A DNA stretch of 64,000 bases from Candidatus Gastranaerophilales bacterium (GCA_944324385.1 CALUWD010000004.1:32317-96316), one strand, 5' to 3'; numbered from the stretch's first letter, positions 42,578 through 53,780 are shown. The notes: generated from the sequence alone by a model not told the origin. Numbers and translations: made by a program.

Positions 42578-43714
42578 ATGGATTTGTTGAGATTTTTCAG
42601 AAGACCAAATAAAACAGATAATTTGTTTGATAAATTCCCCGATGGCGTGCTTATAGTGTCGCTCGAGGGAAAAATAATTGATGCAAATGCAAAAGCTGTT
42701 GATATGTTTAAGACAAGTGTCACTGATATGGAGGGCAAGTTTTTTTCTGCCTATGTTGATGGTGGCTCTGGTCTTTTGAATAAAATTGTTTCTCAAAAAC
42801 GCCCAATGATTTCAAGAGTCAAAATAAAAAACTCTGATGATGACCATTATTTTGAAATTTCAGCTACTAGGGATACAATTGAGCAAAGTGTTTATGTTTC
42901 ACTGAGGGACGTTACTCATAATTATAAAATGCAAAACATGGTAAATGGGCAGTTTGAAATTGCCAAAAATATCATTGATGAAAAAAACAATTACCTTGTT
43001 AACATATCAGGAGAAATTTTATCTTCTTTAGCAACAATTGATGGGTTTTCAAGAGCCTTGTCTGATGGCGTGGGTGGTGTTCTTGTTGATAAGCAAATGA
43101 AATATATAAATATTATTAACAAGAATGCAAAAGAACTGACTTGTGATTTAGAAAAATTATTCAACGTTTTTAGACTTGAGTCTAATTTGTATCAATATAA
43201 CTTTAGAAATTTCGATATTGTAAATCTGCTAAATGGCATTGTAAAGCAGTATGAAACATTGTTTTTAAGAAAAAAAATGCTTTTTGATTACAATTATTCT
43301 TCTCTTGCTTCTCGTGCTTGCTTTTTAGATCAAAGTGTTTTTGAATATGTAATAAAAAGTATTTTGGATGTTTTTTTGACCAATTCTCAAGTAGGCAAAG
43401 TGACACTGAGCGCGGGAAATCCCCCTTTGGCATTTTTAGAGAGTCATGAATTTGATGGCAAGGTATCTCAAGATAGCGCATCTTATATTCTTTTTGAGAT
43501 GAAAGCAAGTGAGCTGTTTTTTGATGAGGAGGAATTGCAAACCATTTTTGAACCATACTGTTGTTTGAATAAAAATAAAAGGCCTATTAGTACAAAGTTA
43601 TCTTTTGTTTTGATGAAAAAATTTATTAAGCATTTAAAGGGCGATATTTGGGTTTACTCTAAACCTGCATTTGGTACAATGGTTAGTTTTGTTGTCCCTG
43701 TAGAGAGAAGATAA
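42578..43714 (+). CDS. PAS protein with degenerate histidine-kinase core
   Basis: A soluble 378-residue protein. A PAS domain covers about 15-125 (FPDGVLIVSLEGKIIDANAK). The next helix, NNYLVNISGEILSSLATIDG then FSRALSDG, aligns with the HisKA dimerisation helix (usually MSHELRTPL), but Gly replaces the phospho-accepting His and the RTP triad is lost. The HATPase part keeps only the end (LSFVLMKKFIKHLKGDIWVY then SKPAFGTMVSFVVP); N and G1 boxes are not recognisable. It is probably a signalling scaffold rather than a kinase. It lies 15 bp before the MalK-type ATPase gene. Confidence 0.75.
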   Translation: MDLLRFFRRPNKTDNLFDKFPDGVLIVSLEGKIIDANAKAVDMFKTSVTDMEGKFFSAYVDGGSGLLNKIVSQKRPMISRVKIKNSDDDHYFEISATRDTIEQSVYVSLRDVTHNYKMQNMVNGQFEIAKNIIDEKNNYLVNISGEILSSLATIDGFSRALSDGVGGVLVDKQMKYINIINKNAKELTCDLEKLFNVFRLESNLYQYNFRNFDIVNLLNGIVKQYETLFLRKKMLFDYNYSSLASRACFLDQSVFEYVIKSILDVFLTNSQVGKVTLSAGNPPLAFLESHEFDGKVSQDSASYILFEMKASELFFDEEELQTIFEPYCCLNKNKRPISTKLSFVLMKKFIKHLKGDIWVYSKPAFGTMVSFVVPVERR

Positions 43715-43729
43715 ATAAAGGTGGTCTGA

Positions 43730-44806
43730 GTGGCAAAAGTTGTATTGGAAAATGTTACAAAGCGCTTTGGAAAAAAAACAATACTGGATAATATCTCGCT
43801 TGAGATTCCTGATAAAGAATTTGTTGTTTTAGTTGGTTCTTCAGGCTGTGGTAAGTCAACACTTTTGAGAACAATAGCCGGTTTAGAAAAACCTAACTGT
43901 GGCGAAATTTATATTGGTTCAAAATGTGTTAATAATGTTTTGCCAAAGGATAGAGATATTGCTATGGTTTTTCAAAGTTATGCACTATACCCGCATATGA
44001 GCGTATATGAAAATATGGCTTTTGGTTTAACTGTTAGAAAAGTTGCAAAATGCGAAATTAAAAGACGCGTCAAAAATGCTGCGGAAATCTTGGGTTTAGA
44101 AGATTATCTTGATTCAAAACCGCGTGAATTATCGGGCGGACAAAGGCAGAGAGTGGCTTTAGGCAGGGCAATTGTACGTGAACCAAGCGTATTTTTAATG
44201 GATGAGCCCTTGAGTAATCTTGATGCAAAGTTGCGCGTAGCTATGCGTTCTGAAATCAAACGATTACATAAAAAACTGGATACAACTTTTATTTATGTTA
44301 CCCATGATCAAACAGAAGCGCTTACAATGGGGGATCGAATTGTTGTTTTAAATCAAGGAACAATCCAACAGGCAGATAGCGCAGATAACATATACAATCA
44401 TCCGAAAAATACTTTTGTGGCCTCTTTTATGGGCGCACACCCAATGAATCTTTATCGAGCAACAATTGAGGATGGACTCCTTAACTTTGGAAATATTTAT
44501 GTCAATCTTTCAACAACTCCGGTTGATTATCCAAAGAATACAAAACATGTTATCGTTGGGATAAGAGCCGAAGACATTGTTGATAGAACTAATGTAAATT
44601 ATCCGTTTAATTTGGTGAAATTCAGTGTTAAGCCCGATTTTGAGGAAAGTTTGGGATCTCAAAAAATTGTTTATTTTAAAATTGGTGACACAGATACAAT
44701 AGCCCATGCTTCAAACGAGTATAGAATGGGTGATTTAATTGATTTTTCGATAGATCCGATGAATATGAAATTTTTTGATATCAGTACAAGAGAAGCCCTT
44801 AATTAG
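43730..44806 (+). CDS. ABC importer ATPase, MalK/UgpC/MsmX type
   Basis: This ATPase powers sugar-type (CUT1) ABC importers. GTG start with AAAGG upstream. Walker [19 protein letters not shown] (about 35-52), Q-loop [20 protein letters not shown], signature [20 protein letters not shown] (about 135-154), Walker [13 protein letters not shown], and switch His in [11 protein letters not shown]-terminal TOBE-like domain starts near 240. 358 residues is typical. No permease or binding-protein gene is near, so it may serve several importers elsewhere, as MsmX does. It lies downstream of the degenerate kinase gene. Confidence 0.94.
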   Translation: MAKVVLENVTKRFGKKTILDNISLEIPDKEFVVLVGSSGCGKSTLLRTIAGLEKPNCGEIYIGSKCVNNVLPKDRDIAMVFQSYALYPHMSVYENMAFGLTVRKVAKCEIKRRVKNAAEILGLEDYLDSKPRELSGGQRQRVALGRAIVREPSVFLMDEPLSNLDAKLRVAMRSEIKRLHKKLDTTFIYVTHDQTEALTMGDRIVVLNQGTIQQADSADNIYNHPKNTFVASFMGAHPMNLYRATIEDGLLNFGNIYVNLSTTPVDYPKNTKHVIVGIRAEDIVDRTNVNYPFNLVKFSVKPDFEESLGSQKIVYFKIGDTDTIAHASNEYRMGDLIDFSIDPMNMKFFDISTREALN

Positions 44807-44966
44807 TTTCCTTTTCTTCGTCTTTTTCTATCCAAATATATGTTTGCTTAAATGCACCTCTAAATGGATTTGTTGAATAATCATAGTCAACAAAAGGGTT
44901 TTTGACTTTCTTATTTATGGCGTCAGCTTTTGTATTTATTTCTTTAAAATAGTCTGATATTTTCAT
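44799..44966 (-). CDS. Small hypothetical protein (55 aa)
   Basis: A minus-strand frame of 55 codons begins [20 protein letters not shown] and continues with an aromatic-rich segment ([18 protein letters not shown]) ending in acidic residues. GGAAA sits a few bases before the ATG. It overlaps the end of the ABC ATPase gene by 8 bp. The composition (charged ends, Tyr/Phe core) looks protein-like rather than random, but no homologue is known to me. Confidence 0.45.
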   Translation of the reverse strand: MKISDYFKEINTKADAINKKVKNPFVDYDYSTNPFRGAFKQTYIWIEKDEEKETN

Positions 44967-45137
44967 AATTTTCCAACCGATTTATAAATTGTATATATTT
45001 ATTATCTCATATTTTTTAAAAATTTTATCCCACTTGGGTATATGTCAAGCATTAGTACAAAAGTCTTATCCTACAGGTTGATTCAATCTTTTTTTGATGG
45101 TAGTATTTTATTTGAGGAGAAGCATTTTGAGGATATT

Positions 45138-46301
45138 ATGAAGAAAAAAGTAAGCATTGTTTTGCTTGTTATAATTGCGCTTATTGCATTTCGTTGGTGT
45201 AATGGCAAATTTGGCGAGTTCATGCGCGCAAAAATGATGGGCGCTATGATGACACCAAAAGTAAAACTCTCTCAAGTTGGTGAAATTGAATATAAAAATG
45301 AAATTGAAGCCCCTGGGCGTGTTGCGCCTAAATACCAAGTAGATTTGGTTGCAAGAGTTGACGGTTACTTGCAAGAAAAAAGATTTAATGAGGGTGACTT
45401 TGTTAAAAAGGGCCAAGTTTTATTTGTAATTGAGCCACAGCAGTATTTAATTGCTTTAAATAAAGCGCAGGCTGACCTTGCAACAGCAAGAGCTCAGGCC
45501 GTTAAAGCTAGTAAAGATTTTGCCCGTTCAAAAGAACTTGTTGCAAAGGATTATATTGCAAAATCAACTTATGACGATAATTTAGCGCAAAGAGATGTGG
45601 CTAACGCAAGTGTTAAGGCTGCAATTGCTGCGGTTAATGATGCAAAAAGAAATTATAATTATACAAGAATAACATCTCCTATTGATGGCAGAATAGGCAT
45701 GTTAAATGTTACTCAAGGAAATTATGTAAGTACACAAAGCGGGCCACTTGCAAGGGTTGTAAGTACTGATCCGATTTATGTCACTTATAGTGTTGATTCT
45801 AAGCAATTTGCCGCTTTGCGCGACAGCGAAATAATTCCAAAAGATAAAAATGAACAACCTATAAATGTTGAAATCACTTTGCCTGATGGCACAAAATATG
45901 AACACAAAGGGGTAGAGGACTTTTGGGATAATGAAATTTCTCAATCAACAGGTACAATTGCACTAAGGGCAACTTTTAAAAACCCTGAAAACAGACTTAT
46001 CCCTGGGGATTTTGTAAAAGTTAAAGTATATTCAAATAAATTAAATAAACAGCTTGTAATCCCTCAAGATTGCGTATTGCAAGACTCTACAGGCAGATAT
46101 GTTTATGTTGTGGATAAGGATTCTATTGCAAGAAAAAAATATATAAAAGTTTCAAAAGAATACCAAAAATTCTGGATAGTAACCGATGGAGTTAGCCTGG
46201 GTGATGAATACATAAGCGAAGGCGTGGTAAAGGTAATCTCAGACAAGCCGGTAGTTGTTTTAAAAGATGATGAGTTGGTAAAGTTGAAAGATAAAAAGTA
46301 A
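45138..46301 (+). CDS. RND efflux adaptor protein (AcrA/MexA-like)
   Basis: The periplasmic adaptor of a complete efflux pump. I start at the ATG at 45138 (MKKKVSIVLLVIIALIAFRW), preceded by AGGA, 32 codons inside the longest frame; this gives an N-terminal membrane anchor, and the upstream part looks non-coding. Lipoyl halves are at YQVDLVARVDGYLQEKRFNE and YTRITSPIDGRIGMLNVTQG, with a helical hairpin between, then beta-barrel and membrane-proximal domains. No lipobox. It is followed after 12 bp by the RND gene and then the TolC-like gene in one operon. Confidence 0.93.
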   Translation: MKKKVSIVLLVIIALIAFRWCNGKFGEFMRAKMMGAMMTPKVKLSQVGEIEYKNEIEAPGRVAPKYQVDLVARVDGYLQEKRFNEGDFVKKGQVLFVIEPQQYLIALNKAQADLATARAQAVKASKDFARSKELVAKDYIAKSTYDDNLAQRDVANASVKAAIAAVNDAKRNYNYTRITSPIDGRIGMLNVTQGNYVSTQSGPLARVVSTDPIYVTYSVDSKQFAALRDSEIIPKDKNEQPINVEITLPDGTKYEHKGVEDFWDNEISQSTGTIALRATFKNPENRLIPGDFVKVKVYSNKLNKQLVIPQDCVLQDSTGRYVYVVDKDSIARKKYIKVSKEYQKFWIVTDGVSLGDEYISEGVVKVISDKPVVVLKDDELVKLKDKK

Positions 46302-46313
46302 CGGAAGATAAGC

Positions 46314-49300
46314 ATGTTTTCAAAGTTTTTTATAGACAGACCAAGGTTTGCAATTGTAATCTCGCTTGTAATAACGCTTGCGGGGTTAATTGCTCTTAAA
46401 AATCTGCCATTTGAGCAATACCCTACAATAACACCTCCGCAGGTAATTGTTTCCGCTACATACCCTGGAGCAAGCTCTGATGTTATAGAATCAACAGTTG
46501 CCGCCCCTTTGGAGTCTGCTGTAAACGGTGTTGAAGATATGCTTTATATGACTTCTAACTCTCAAAACGGAAGTTATAAGCTGAGTATTTATTTTAAAGT
46601 CGGTACAAACCCTGATATGGCCGTTGTAAACGTGCAAAACAAAACTTCTCTTGCAACTGCGCGTTTGCCTGATGAAGTTAAGAGATACGGTTTGACAATT
46701 AAAGAATCAACCGCAGGCGCTGGTCTTGTAATTTATAAAATATTCTCGCCTGATAACTCTAAAAGCCTTGTCGATCTTGCAAACTATGCCTCTATTTTTA
46801 TTAAAGACGAGTTGGCACGTGTAGAAGGTATAGGTGAGGTTGTTGTATTTGGTGGTAAAGATTACGCCATGCGCATTTGGCTTGATGCGCAAAAGCTTGC
46901 GGCTTTAAATATTTCACCTGCCGATGTAAACGCTGCAATTGCAGCTCAAAACGCACAAGTTCCAGCAGGTAACATAGGTAACGAGCCTCTTGTAAACAAA
47001 AAAGACATGTCAATAGTTTTGAGAACTCAAGGCAGGCTCAAAACCGTAGAAGAATTTGAAAATATTGTTGTAAAGTCTAATCCTGACGGTTCTGCAATAA
47101 AGGTTTCAGATATCGCGCGAGTTGAGTTGGCGGCTGAAACATATGACTATATGGGGCGCATAGACTTGCAGCCTGTTGCTGTTATTCAGGTAATCCAGCT
47201 TGCTGATGCAAACGCTGTTGAGCTTGCAAACAACTGTAATAAGAAAATGGCAGAGCTTTCAAAGAATTTCCCAAGCGGTATATCTTATGAGGTTTTTAGG
47301 GATTCAACAGATTTTATTAAAGAGTCTTTAAACGAGGTTATAAAAGCAATTGTTCTTGCTATTTTCCTTGTAACAATGGTAGTTTATCTGTTTTTGGGCG
47401 ATATTCGCGCATCGTTTATTCCATTTGTTGCAATACCTGTTTCTTTGATAGGTACGATGATTATTTTTGCTATGTTGGGATTTTCCATAAATACACTGAC
47501 GCTTTTTGGTTTTGTGCTTGCGGTAGGTACGGTTGTAGATGACGCTATTGTTGTAATTGAAAACGTTCAAAGGCATATTGAGTTAGGTTTATCCCCTCAT
47601 GAGGCTTCAGTTATATCAATGGATGAAGTATCTGGGGCGGTTTTAGCTACATCACTTGTTCTTATGGCTGTATTTGTCCCTGTTGCATTTATCCCGGGGA
47701 TTACAGGTAAAATGTATCAGCAATTTGCGGTTACAATTGCTGTTTCTATTGGCTTTTCAACTCTTGTTGCCCTTACTCTTGCACCTGCACTTTGTGCAAC
47801 TATTTTAAGATCAAAAGATGAAATGCCCAAAAGAACTTTTTACAATAAATATCGAGAGTTGTACAAAAATTATTGGGCTGATAAGCAAAATTTACAAGGT
47901 ATTCAACTTGCTAAAGCGTGGGGTGAATTTTTAGCAACTGCTTGGGAAGTCAGCATTAAAAAATTCAATAGAATGTTTGATAGAATAAGAGATACCTACA
48001 TTGAGGGTTCAAAATATTATATTGAAAAGCCTTCCAGAACAAAAATTACATATGTATTTCTTGTGCTAGCGTTATTGTTTTTATTTAAAATCATTCCAAC
48101 AGGGTTTTTGCCAACAGAAGATTCAGGTGCTTTATTTACAAGTGTGCAGTTGAAAGACGGTTCTTCGCTTTCTAAAACGATGTCTATAACAGATGAATTA
48201 GAAAAAGATATTAAAAATATTCCAGGTGTTCACAATGTGCTTGGTTTGGAAGGTATTAACGGGCAAAATACCTCTATGATAATTACGCACTTTAAGCCTT
48301 GGGAAGAAAGACGTGCTGTACCTTGGTATAAGCAAATTTTTATGAGCAAAGAAAAAAGAATTGCTTCAAAGCGTTCTTTGGAAGATATTCAAAAAAATGT
48401 AAATGCACTGAGTGCAAAGTATCCAGACGCTAAAATATACTCTTTTGTACCTCCTGCAATTACAGGCTTAAGTATGTTTGGCGGCTTTGAATATCAATTA
48501 TTGGATAAGGCAAACAGAACACCGCAAGAACTTAACGATGAAGCAAATAAGCTTATTTATGAAGCAAACAGGAGTTCAAAGGTAACAGGTGTATTTACCC
48601 AGTATAATGCTAATATTCCGCAATTCTTAATTGATATTGATTATAAAAAAGCTCTGGCTCAGGGAATTCCGGTCAATGAAATTTATACTGCTCTGTCATC
48701 TCAATTCGGACAAACCTATGTAAATGACTTTAACTTGTATGGTCGTGTGTTTAGGGTTGTTTTGCAAGCTCAGGAAGGTTTTCGTTCTACTCCATCTGAT
48801 ATGGATAAGGTTTATATTAAGTCTTCTGATGGTAAATCTTCACCCTTGAGTTCAGTTGTTAGAATTCAACCCGTAACAGGCCCGTATAACATTACAAGGT
48901 TTAATATGTACAAGTCCGTTCAATTAAGCGGTAATCCTGCCAAAGGAAAAAGCTCGGGTGAAGCCATTAAAGAAATGGAGAGAATTTCAAATGAAGTTCT
49001 GCCAGAGGATATGACTTTTGCTTGGTCGGGTACAAGCTTGCAAGAAATTGAATCAAGCGGGCAAACAACCGTTGTTATTGCGATGTCATTGATATTTGTA
49101 TATTTGTTCCTTGTGGCACTGTATGAAAGTTGGATGTTACCTGTTGGCGTCATGCTCATTGCGCCAATTGCAATGCTTGGAGCTCTAGTTTTTCAGTATA
49201 TCGCAGGTTACTCTCTTGACCTTTACGCGCAAATCGGGCTTATAATGTTAATTGGTCTTGCAGCAAAGCAAGCAATTCTTATTATCGAGTTTGCAAAGAC

Positions 49301-49613
49301 TGCGCGCGAGGAACAGGGTATGAGTATATTTGATGCTGCAATAGAAGCGGCAAAAATAAGATTCAGGGCGGTTATGATGACTGTAATTGCTTTTATTTTA
49401 GGTATGGTGCCTCTTGTTCTTGCGGTTGGGCCAGGAGCTGAGAGCAGGCGTTCTTTAGGTATGACAGTTTTTGGCGGTATGATAGCAGCTGCTATTGTTG
49501 GTACAATTCTTGTTCCTGCGTTTTACGTGGTAATTCAAGAGTCAAGGGAAAACTTTGCACGCAAAAGATTAGAAAAGAAAAAGCGCGATAAGGAAAAAAA
49601 TAACCATGAATAA
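46314..49613 (+). CDS. RND multidrug efflux permease (AcrB/MexB-like)
   Basis: The trimeric proton-driven pump. The 1099-residue protein has the standard RND layout. TM4 carries both proton-relay Asp: [18 protein letters not shown], unlike the first pump in this window. The periplasmic half opens with the family sequence [20 protein letters not shown]. About 50 extra residues lie between TM6 and TM7 (near 500-560), in the cytoplasmic loop. It sits 12 bp after the adaptor and overlaps the TolC-like gene by 8 bp, so all three subunits are made together. Substrates unknown. Confidence 0.95.
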   Translation: MFSKFFIDRPRFAIVISLVITLAGLIALKNLPFEQYPTITPPQVIVSATYPGASSDVIESTVAAPLESAVNGVEDMLYMTSNSQNGSYKLSIYFKVGTNPDMAVVNVQNKTSLATARLPDEVKRYGLTIKESTAGAGLVIYKIFSPDNSKSLVDLANYASIFIKDELARVEGIGEVVVFGGKDYAMRIWLDAQKLAALNISPADVNAAIAAQNAQVPAGNIGNEPLVNKKDMSIVLRTQGRLKTVEEFENIVVKSNPDGSAIKVSDIARVELAAETYDYMGRIDLQPVAVIQVIQLADANAVELANNCNKKMAELSKNFPSGISYEVFRDSTDFIKESLNEVIKAIVLAIFLVTMVVYLFLGDIRASFIPFVAIPVSLIGTMIIFAMLGFSINTLTLFGFVLAVGTVVDDAIVVIENVQRHIELGLSPHEASVISMDEVSGAVLATSLVLMAVFVPVAFIPGITGKMYQQFAVTIAVSIGFSTLVALTLAPALCATILRSKDEMPKRTFYNKYRELYKNYWADKQNLQGIQLAKAWGEFLATAWEVSIKKFNRMFDRIRDTYIEGSKYYIEKPSRTKITYVFLVLALLFLFKIIPTGFLPTEDSGALFTSVQLKDGSSLSKTMSITDELEKDIKNIPGVHNVLGLEGINGQNTSMIITHFKPWEERRAVPWYKQIFMSKEKRIASKRSLEDIQKNVNALSAKYPDAKIYSFVPPAITGLSMFGGFEYQLLDKANRTPQELNDEANKLIYEANRSSKVTGVFTQYNANIPQFLIDIDYKKALAQGIPVNEIYTALSSQFGQTYVNDFNLYGRVFRVVLQAQEGFRSTPSDMDKVYIKSSDGKSSPLSSVVRIQPVTGPYNITRFNMYKSVQLSGNPAKGKSSGEAIKEMERISNEVLPEDMTFAWSGTSLQEIESSGQTTVVIAMSLIFVYLFLVALYESWMLPVGVMLIAPIAMLGALVFQYIAGYSLDLYAQIGLIMLIGLAAKQAILIIEFAKTAREEQGMSIFDAAIEAAKIRFRAVMMTVIAFILGMVPLVLAVGPGAESRRSLGMTVFGGMIAAAIVGTILVPAFYVVIQESRENFARKRLEKKKRDKEKNNHE

Positions 49614-51315
49614 AATTTTATCAGCTTTTATAGTTTTAAATATTCTCTTTTTAACCTCAGGTGCAACTTTTGCTGACGATAAGGATGCTAACTGGCATGA
49701 GGGAATTAGTTCTGACACTCAAGTTCAAGCAAAAGAAAATAAAGAAAATAAAATCTCTTTATTTAAAAAAGATAAAAAAGAGGATGTAGAAGAAAAAAAA
49801 CGCGAGGCAAAGACTTTTGCACTGTTTAAAAAGAGAGAAAAAAAGACAGCTGATGATGTGACTGCAAAAAAAGAGGAGTTAAATGAGCAGAATATAGAAC
49901 AGGCAAAGCCACAAGAAAAAATTGCAAAAAAAGAAAAAGTAAAACCTAAAAAACAAAAGAAAAAAGAAAATAAATACGATGAGTATTCAATACCCATTGA
50001 TGGCTATATGCCTGTTGGCACAAGCTCGGATAAGTCTATAAAAATTTCAGGGTCTGTGCAAAAAACGCTTGAGCTTAACCTTGCTGATTGTCTTGAATTG
50101 TCTTTGATTAACAATCCTAAAATCAAGGCAGCATATGCTAATGCTGAGGCAATGAAGTTTAAAAAAGGTCAAACTCTTTCTAATTATTCGCCAGTTGTAA
50201 ATTTACAGGGAAATATTTCAAGAATTAAACCTGATATGAGCAATTTTAGAAGTCGCGGTATTGTTATTGACCCTTTTACAAAATATGTCATGGGCTCAAT
50301 AGGAATATCGCAGCTTGTTTATGACTTTGGCTTTACGCAAAACCAATATACAATTGATAAACTAAACTGGGAGTCATCAAAATCAAATATTGATTCTGTT
50401 GTAAATGAGGTTGTATGTCAAGTAAAAGACGGTTATTATAATTTAATTTACGCTATTGAAGCAAAAAGGGTGGCGCAAGAGACTCTTGAACAGTTTGAAA
50501 TTATGTATAAGCAGGCACAGGCATTTTATGAAGTCGGTACAAAACCAAAGGTAGATGTTACTATTGCGCAGGTTAATATGGAGGATGCTCGTGCAAAACT
50601 CATTAGTGCAAGTAATAATGTAGATATTGCAATTTCAAATTTGAATAATCTTATGGGATTGCCTTTTATACCTCCTTATATTATTGATACAAGCTCGCCT
50701 TTTCAAAAGGTTGATATAGATATGCGACGCGCTGTTGAGATTGCAAACGAGTCGCGCCCTGAACTAAAAATGGCAAAAATAAGTGTTGAAACTGCTGATC
50801 AGGCTGTAAAACTCGCAAAGAAAACTTTTTTACCAACGCTTGAAGTGTCTGCAAATTATTCAATCGGCGGTGTAGGTAGAACTGTTGCTGATACAAATTG
50901 GTGGGATTTTGGGGGATATTTGACTTTCCCTGCAATAAATCCTTTTTTAATTAGAAATCAAATTAAAGAGGCAAAAGCACTTTTAGAAAAGCAAAAGTTC
51001 GATACAAAAGCAACTGTTAATGATGTTTATTACGATATTCAAAGCACTTTTGTGAAGTTAATTGATGCCAAGCAGCGTGTACCTGTTGCAAAGTTGGCGG
51101 TTAAAAAAGCGAAGGAAAATTACGAGCTTTCACAAGGTCGCTACAGGGTTGGCGTAAGTGATGCTATCGAGTATAAAGAAGCGCAAATTCAATATTATGA
51201 TGCTAGGCTTTCTTATCTAAATACAATTTACCAGTATAATAGTGCAAAAGCTAATTTAGAGCGCGCTATTGGACAGACTTTGCCTGCTGTAGACGGCGAT
51301 GAAGAAGAAATTTAA
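49606..51315 (+). CDS. TolC-like outer-membrane efflux channel
   Basis: The outer-membrane exit duct of the pump. A signal peptide ([23 protein letters not shown]) precedes an unusually long Lys/Glu-rich stretch (about 25-125, e.g. [20 protein letters not shown]). Two OEP repeats of TolC type begin [20 protein letters not shown]. Helical pairs near 255-310 and 470-560 would form the tunnel. At 569 residues it is about 100 longer than usual because of the charged stretch. It overlaps the RND gene by 8 bp. It could also serve the adaptor/RND pair at 7015-11138, which lacks its own channel. Confidence 0.92.
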   Translation: MNKILSAFIVLNILFLTSGATFADDKDANWHEGISSDTQVQAKENKENKISLFKKDKKEDVEEKKREAKTFALFKKREKKTADDVTAKKEELNEQNIEQAKPQEKIAKKEKVKPKKQKKKENKYDEYSIPIDGYMPVGTSSDKSIKISGSVQKTLELNLADCLELSLINNPKIKAAYANAEAMKFKKGQTLSNYSPVVNLQGNISRIKPDMSNFRSRGIVIDPFTKYVMGSIGISQLVYDFGFTQNQYTIDKLNWESSKSNIDSVVNEVVCQVKDGYYNLIYAIEAKRVAQETLEQFEIMYKQAQAFYEVGTKPKVDVTIAQVNMEDARAKLISASNNVDIAISNLNNLMGLPFIPPYIIDTSSPFQKVDIDMRRAVEIANESRPELKMAKISVETADQAVKLAKKTFLPTLEVSANYSIGGVGRTVADTNWWDFGGYLTFPAINPFLIRNQIKEAKALLEKQKFDTKATVNDVYYDIQSTFVKLIDAKQRVPVAKLAVKKAKENYELSQGRYRVGVSDAIEYKEAQIQYYDARLSYLNTIYQYNSAKANLERAIGQTLPAVDGDEEEI

Positions 51316-51581
51316 CCAGCGAAAAAGTTTATAAAAATATAAAAGTAAATATAAGCTATGAGTATTGCTATAACTTGTTCTTTAAGTGTTTCTTTGCTTA
51401 AGAAATAAAATATTAGTGTAACGATAAAGAGTGCGGTTGCAATGCTAATGTAGTCCTTTATTTTTATATAGATAATTGATATATAATTGCTTACAAATAT
51501 TGGCAAAAATGTTAATACCATCATTGCAAGAAATAAAAATACTGTTCCTATCCAAAAATATTTTTGTGAATCTTGTTTCAT
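51312..51581 (-). CDS. Small three-helix membrane protein
   Basis: I start at MKQDSQKYFWIGTVFLFLAM, which has AAAAGG six bases upstream, 17 codons inside the longest frame. About 89 residues with three hydrophobic helices (GTVFLFLAMMVLTFLPIFVS; ISIATALFIVTLIFYFLS; VIAILIAYIYFYIFINFF). No motif recognised. It is convergent with the TolC-like gene (4-bp overlap) and divergent from the 51718 gene, sharing a promoter region with a 9-bp inverted repeat. Confidence 0.65.
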   Translation of the reverse strand: MKQDSQKYFWIGTVFLFLAMMVLTFLPIFVSNYISIIYIKIKDYISIATALFIVTLIFYFLSKETLKEQVIAILIAYIYFYIFINFFAG

Positions 51582-51650
51582 TTTTAACCTTTTCTGTTTG
51601 AATTGTAACACAAAATTAACGTTTTTATGCATTTTTTACCTTTTAGGCTC

Positions 51651-51681
51651 CTTGAAAATAAATTTTGCCGGCATTTTCAAG
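51651..51681. promoter_or_regulatory. Inverted repeat between divergent small genes
   Basis: CTTGAAAAT (51651-51659) and ATTTTCAAG (51673-51681) are perfect complements with GCCGGC in the 13-nt loop. Its place between divergent genes fits an operator for either. Confidence 0.4.
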
Positions 51682-51717
51682 TAGAATTTTTTCGTATTAG
51701 TTAAAAGGAGGCATTTT

Positions 51718-51960
51718 ATGGCAAAGACAGAGCTTATCAAGGATATTTTTTCAAGAGTGTCAGGTTTTGCTGGAGCTTTGGGGGAGTATGCTAAAACAAA
51801 AAACAAAAAAGCTTTTATTAACAATTTTTTATTGGAATTAATCGATATTAAAGGAGTCGGAGAGGAAGAAGAAAAAGCCCTTGTAGAGAGTTTGATAGCT
51901 TTTATCGAGTCAATTGTTAAATTATTTAGTGTCGCAAGGCAGTGCTTTTCTAAAAAATAA
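51718..51960 (+). CDS. Small hypothetical helical protein (80 aa)
   Basis: A very strong ribosome site (AAAGGAGG, six bases before the ATG) marks this as a real and probably well-translated gene. The 80 residues are helical: GFAGALGEYAKTKNKKAFIN, then an acidic turn (GVGEEEEKALVESL) and a C-terminal amphipathic helix with basic end (VARQCFSKK). No signal peptide. No family recognised. A terminator follows. Confidence 0.65.
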   Translation: MAKTELIKDIFSRVSGFAGALGEYAKTKNKKAFINNFLLELIDIKGVGEEEEKALVESLIAFIESIVKLFSVARQCFSKK

Positions 51961-51988
51961 CCCCTTTTTATAATCCTTCTCTTGATTT

Positions 51989-52016
51989 ACTCCCTTTTAA
52001 AAAGGGAGTTTTTTTA
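51989..52016. terminator. Bidirectional terminator after the 51718 gene
   Basis: ACTCCCTTTT and AAAAGGGAGT form a 10-bp stem around a single central A or a tight loop, followed by seven T. It overlaps the end of the convergent ABC exporter gene. Confidence 0.8.
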
Positions 52017-53780
52017 AAATTGAGATAATTCAACAAGATGCCTAAAGGAACTATGTTTATTTTTTAATTGGTCAAGTGTATCTATATCAATTATTTCGCC
52101 TTTATTTATATAAATTATTTTGTCACAATTTTTAAGGGTTTTTATCCTGTGTGCTATAGCTATTATAGTTTTTTTGCCTTTTAAATCTTCTATACTCTTG
52201 CTTATTTGATTTTCTGCTTCGCTATCAAGGGCTGAGGTTGCCTCATCCAGCATTATAACTTCTCTTTCAAAATAAAATGCTCTTGCAAGTGCTATTCTGT
52301 GTTTTTGTCCACTTGAGAGTTCTTTTGTATTTTTCTCTAAATTTCTGTTTATTTCATCGTAAATATTTGCCAATTTTAGTGCTTGTATGATTTTATCAGT
52401 ATTTTTTTCAGCCTTGCAATCAGGCTCAAGTGTCACATTTTGCCATACTGTATTAAAAGGTAGCGAAAATTCTTGCGAGAGGACACTTATGTTATTTTGC
52501 CACATTCTGACGTTATTTTGATTTAATGCTGTTTTGTCAATTATAACTCTACCTTTTTTTACTTTAAAAAGCCCTAAAATTATGTTGAAAAGGGTTGTTT
52601 TTCCGCTTCCCGACGCCCCTGTAATTCCTATAAAATCACCTTTTTTAATTGTAAAATTTATATTTTTGAGCGCATATTTGTCTTTTTCATAACAAAAATC
52701 AATATTTTCTAACTTTATCTGCTCCTTAAAATGCATTTTTAGATCTGTAAATTTTTCATAATTTTTATTTCCAAAGGTTGAAGAAATGGTATTGATGAAC
52801 CATTCAACCTCGATTTTATTTGTATTTATTGATTGCATACAGTACTGAGTTTTGTTGATTGCAGGCACAATTCTTATAATTATTGCAGCAATTGTAGCAA
52901 GGCTTGCGCTTAGGTGTGCCCCGTCGTAGTTTTTTGTAAGCATAAGAACAACAAAAAGTATAAAAGTTCCCATAACGCCAATTTCTGTAAAATACGTCGG
53001 TAATTGAGCGTTTACGCTGATTATTTTTCTTTGTTTGGAATATTTTTCCTGCAATTTACATGCAATTTTTTCAAAGTCGTTTTCTTTTCCGTAAATAATT
53101 ATTTCCTTTTGGGTATTAATTGTGGAAAGTACAAAATTTTGTTTTTCTCTTTCACTAAAATGAAGTAGCTCACCATGTTTTTTGGATTTTGTTTTAAAAT
53201 ATTTGTTTTCAAATTGCCAGATAAAAAAGACAAAAATACCTATTATTATGGCAATAAGTTTAAATTTTACAAATAGATATAAAAGTATTGCAAGTGCCAC
53301 AATTGAATTAACAAGAAGTGAGAGCACTCCACCCATAAAACCATTTACAATTGCGCAGATTGACGTATCCAGAATCCTTAATTTATCAGAGCCGGAAAGA
53401 TTTTTTGTTTGAAAATAATTTTGCGAGATAAATTTTTTGTAATTTTGTTTAAAAATTGAGTTTGAAATTTTTGCCAAGAGCGAATTTTGAAAATTTATGT
53501 GTGCAATCATAAATAAATCTTTAAAAATATAGATTAAAGCTACAAATACGCCAAGAAACATGGCTGTTGTGGTGGGATTTTTAAATAATGACAGGGAAGA
53601 TAATTGATATGGTAATGTTAGAGAATTTGACGAGAGTAAAATTACAAAAGTGTAGATAAGCGATAGCCCAATAAACTCAAAGCTTGCAGCTATGATTGAA
53701 AGGATTGATAAAATGAGCAGCTTAAAACGGTATTCTTTTGCAAACGTGTTTATAAAATTTACAAAAACCCCGATAAACAA
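52014..53780 (-). CDS. ABC exporter (fused membrane and ATPase domains)
   Basis: The N-terminal half (about 1-320) has six membrane helices; FEFIGLSLIYTFVILLSSNS near the start resembles lipid-linked glycan flippases such as PglK more than drug pumps. The ATPase half has Walker A GITGASGSGKTTLFNIILGL (about 384-403), signature ELSSGQKHRIALARAFYFE, Walker B VIMLDEATSALD and a switch His (IAIAHRIKTL). 588 residues is standard. The cargo (lipid, glycan or peptide) is not determined. It is divergent from the 53828 gene. Confidence 0.93.
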   Translation of the reverse strand: MFIGVFVNFINTFAKEYRFKLLILSILSIIAASFEFIGLSLIYTFVILLSSNSLTLPYQLSSLSLFKNPTTTAMFLGVFVALIYIFKDLFMIAHINFQNSLLAKISNSIFKQNYKKFISQNYFQTKNLSGSDKLRILDTSICAIVNGFMGGVLSLLVNSIVALAILLYLFVKFKLIAIIIGIFVFFIWQFENKYFKTKSKKHGELLHFSEREKQNFVLSTINTQKEIIIYGKENDFEKIACKLQEKYSKQRKIISVNAQLPTYFTEIGVMGTFILFVVLMLTKNYDGAHLSASLATIAAIIIRIVPAINKTQYCMQSINTNKIEVEWFINTISSTFGNKNYEKFTDLKMHFKEQIKLENIDFCYEKDKYALKNINFTIKKGDFIGITGASGSGKTTLFNIILGLFKVKKGRVIIDKTALNQNNVRMWQNNISVLSQEFSLPFNTVWQNVTLEPDCKAEKNTDKIIQALKLANIYDEINRNLEKNTKELSSGQKHRIALARAFYFEREVIMLDEATSALDSEAENQISKSIEDLKGKKTIIAIAHRIKTLKNCDKIIYINKGEIIDIDTLDQLKNKHSSFRHLVELSQF

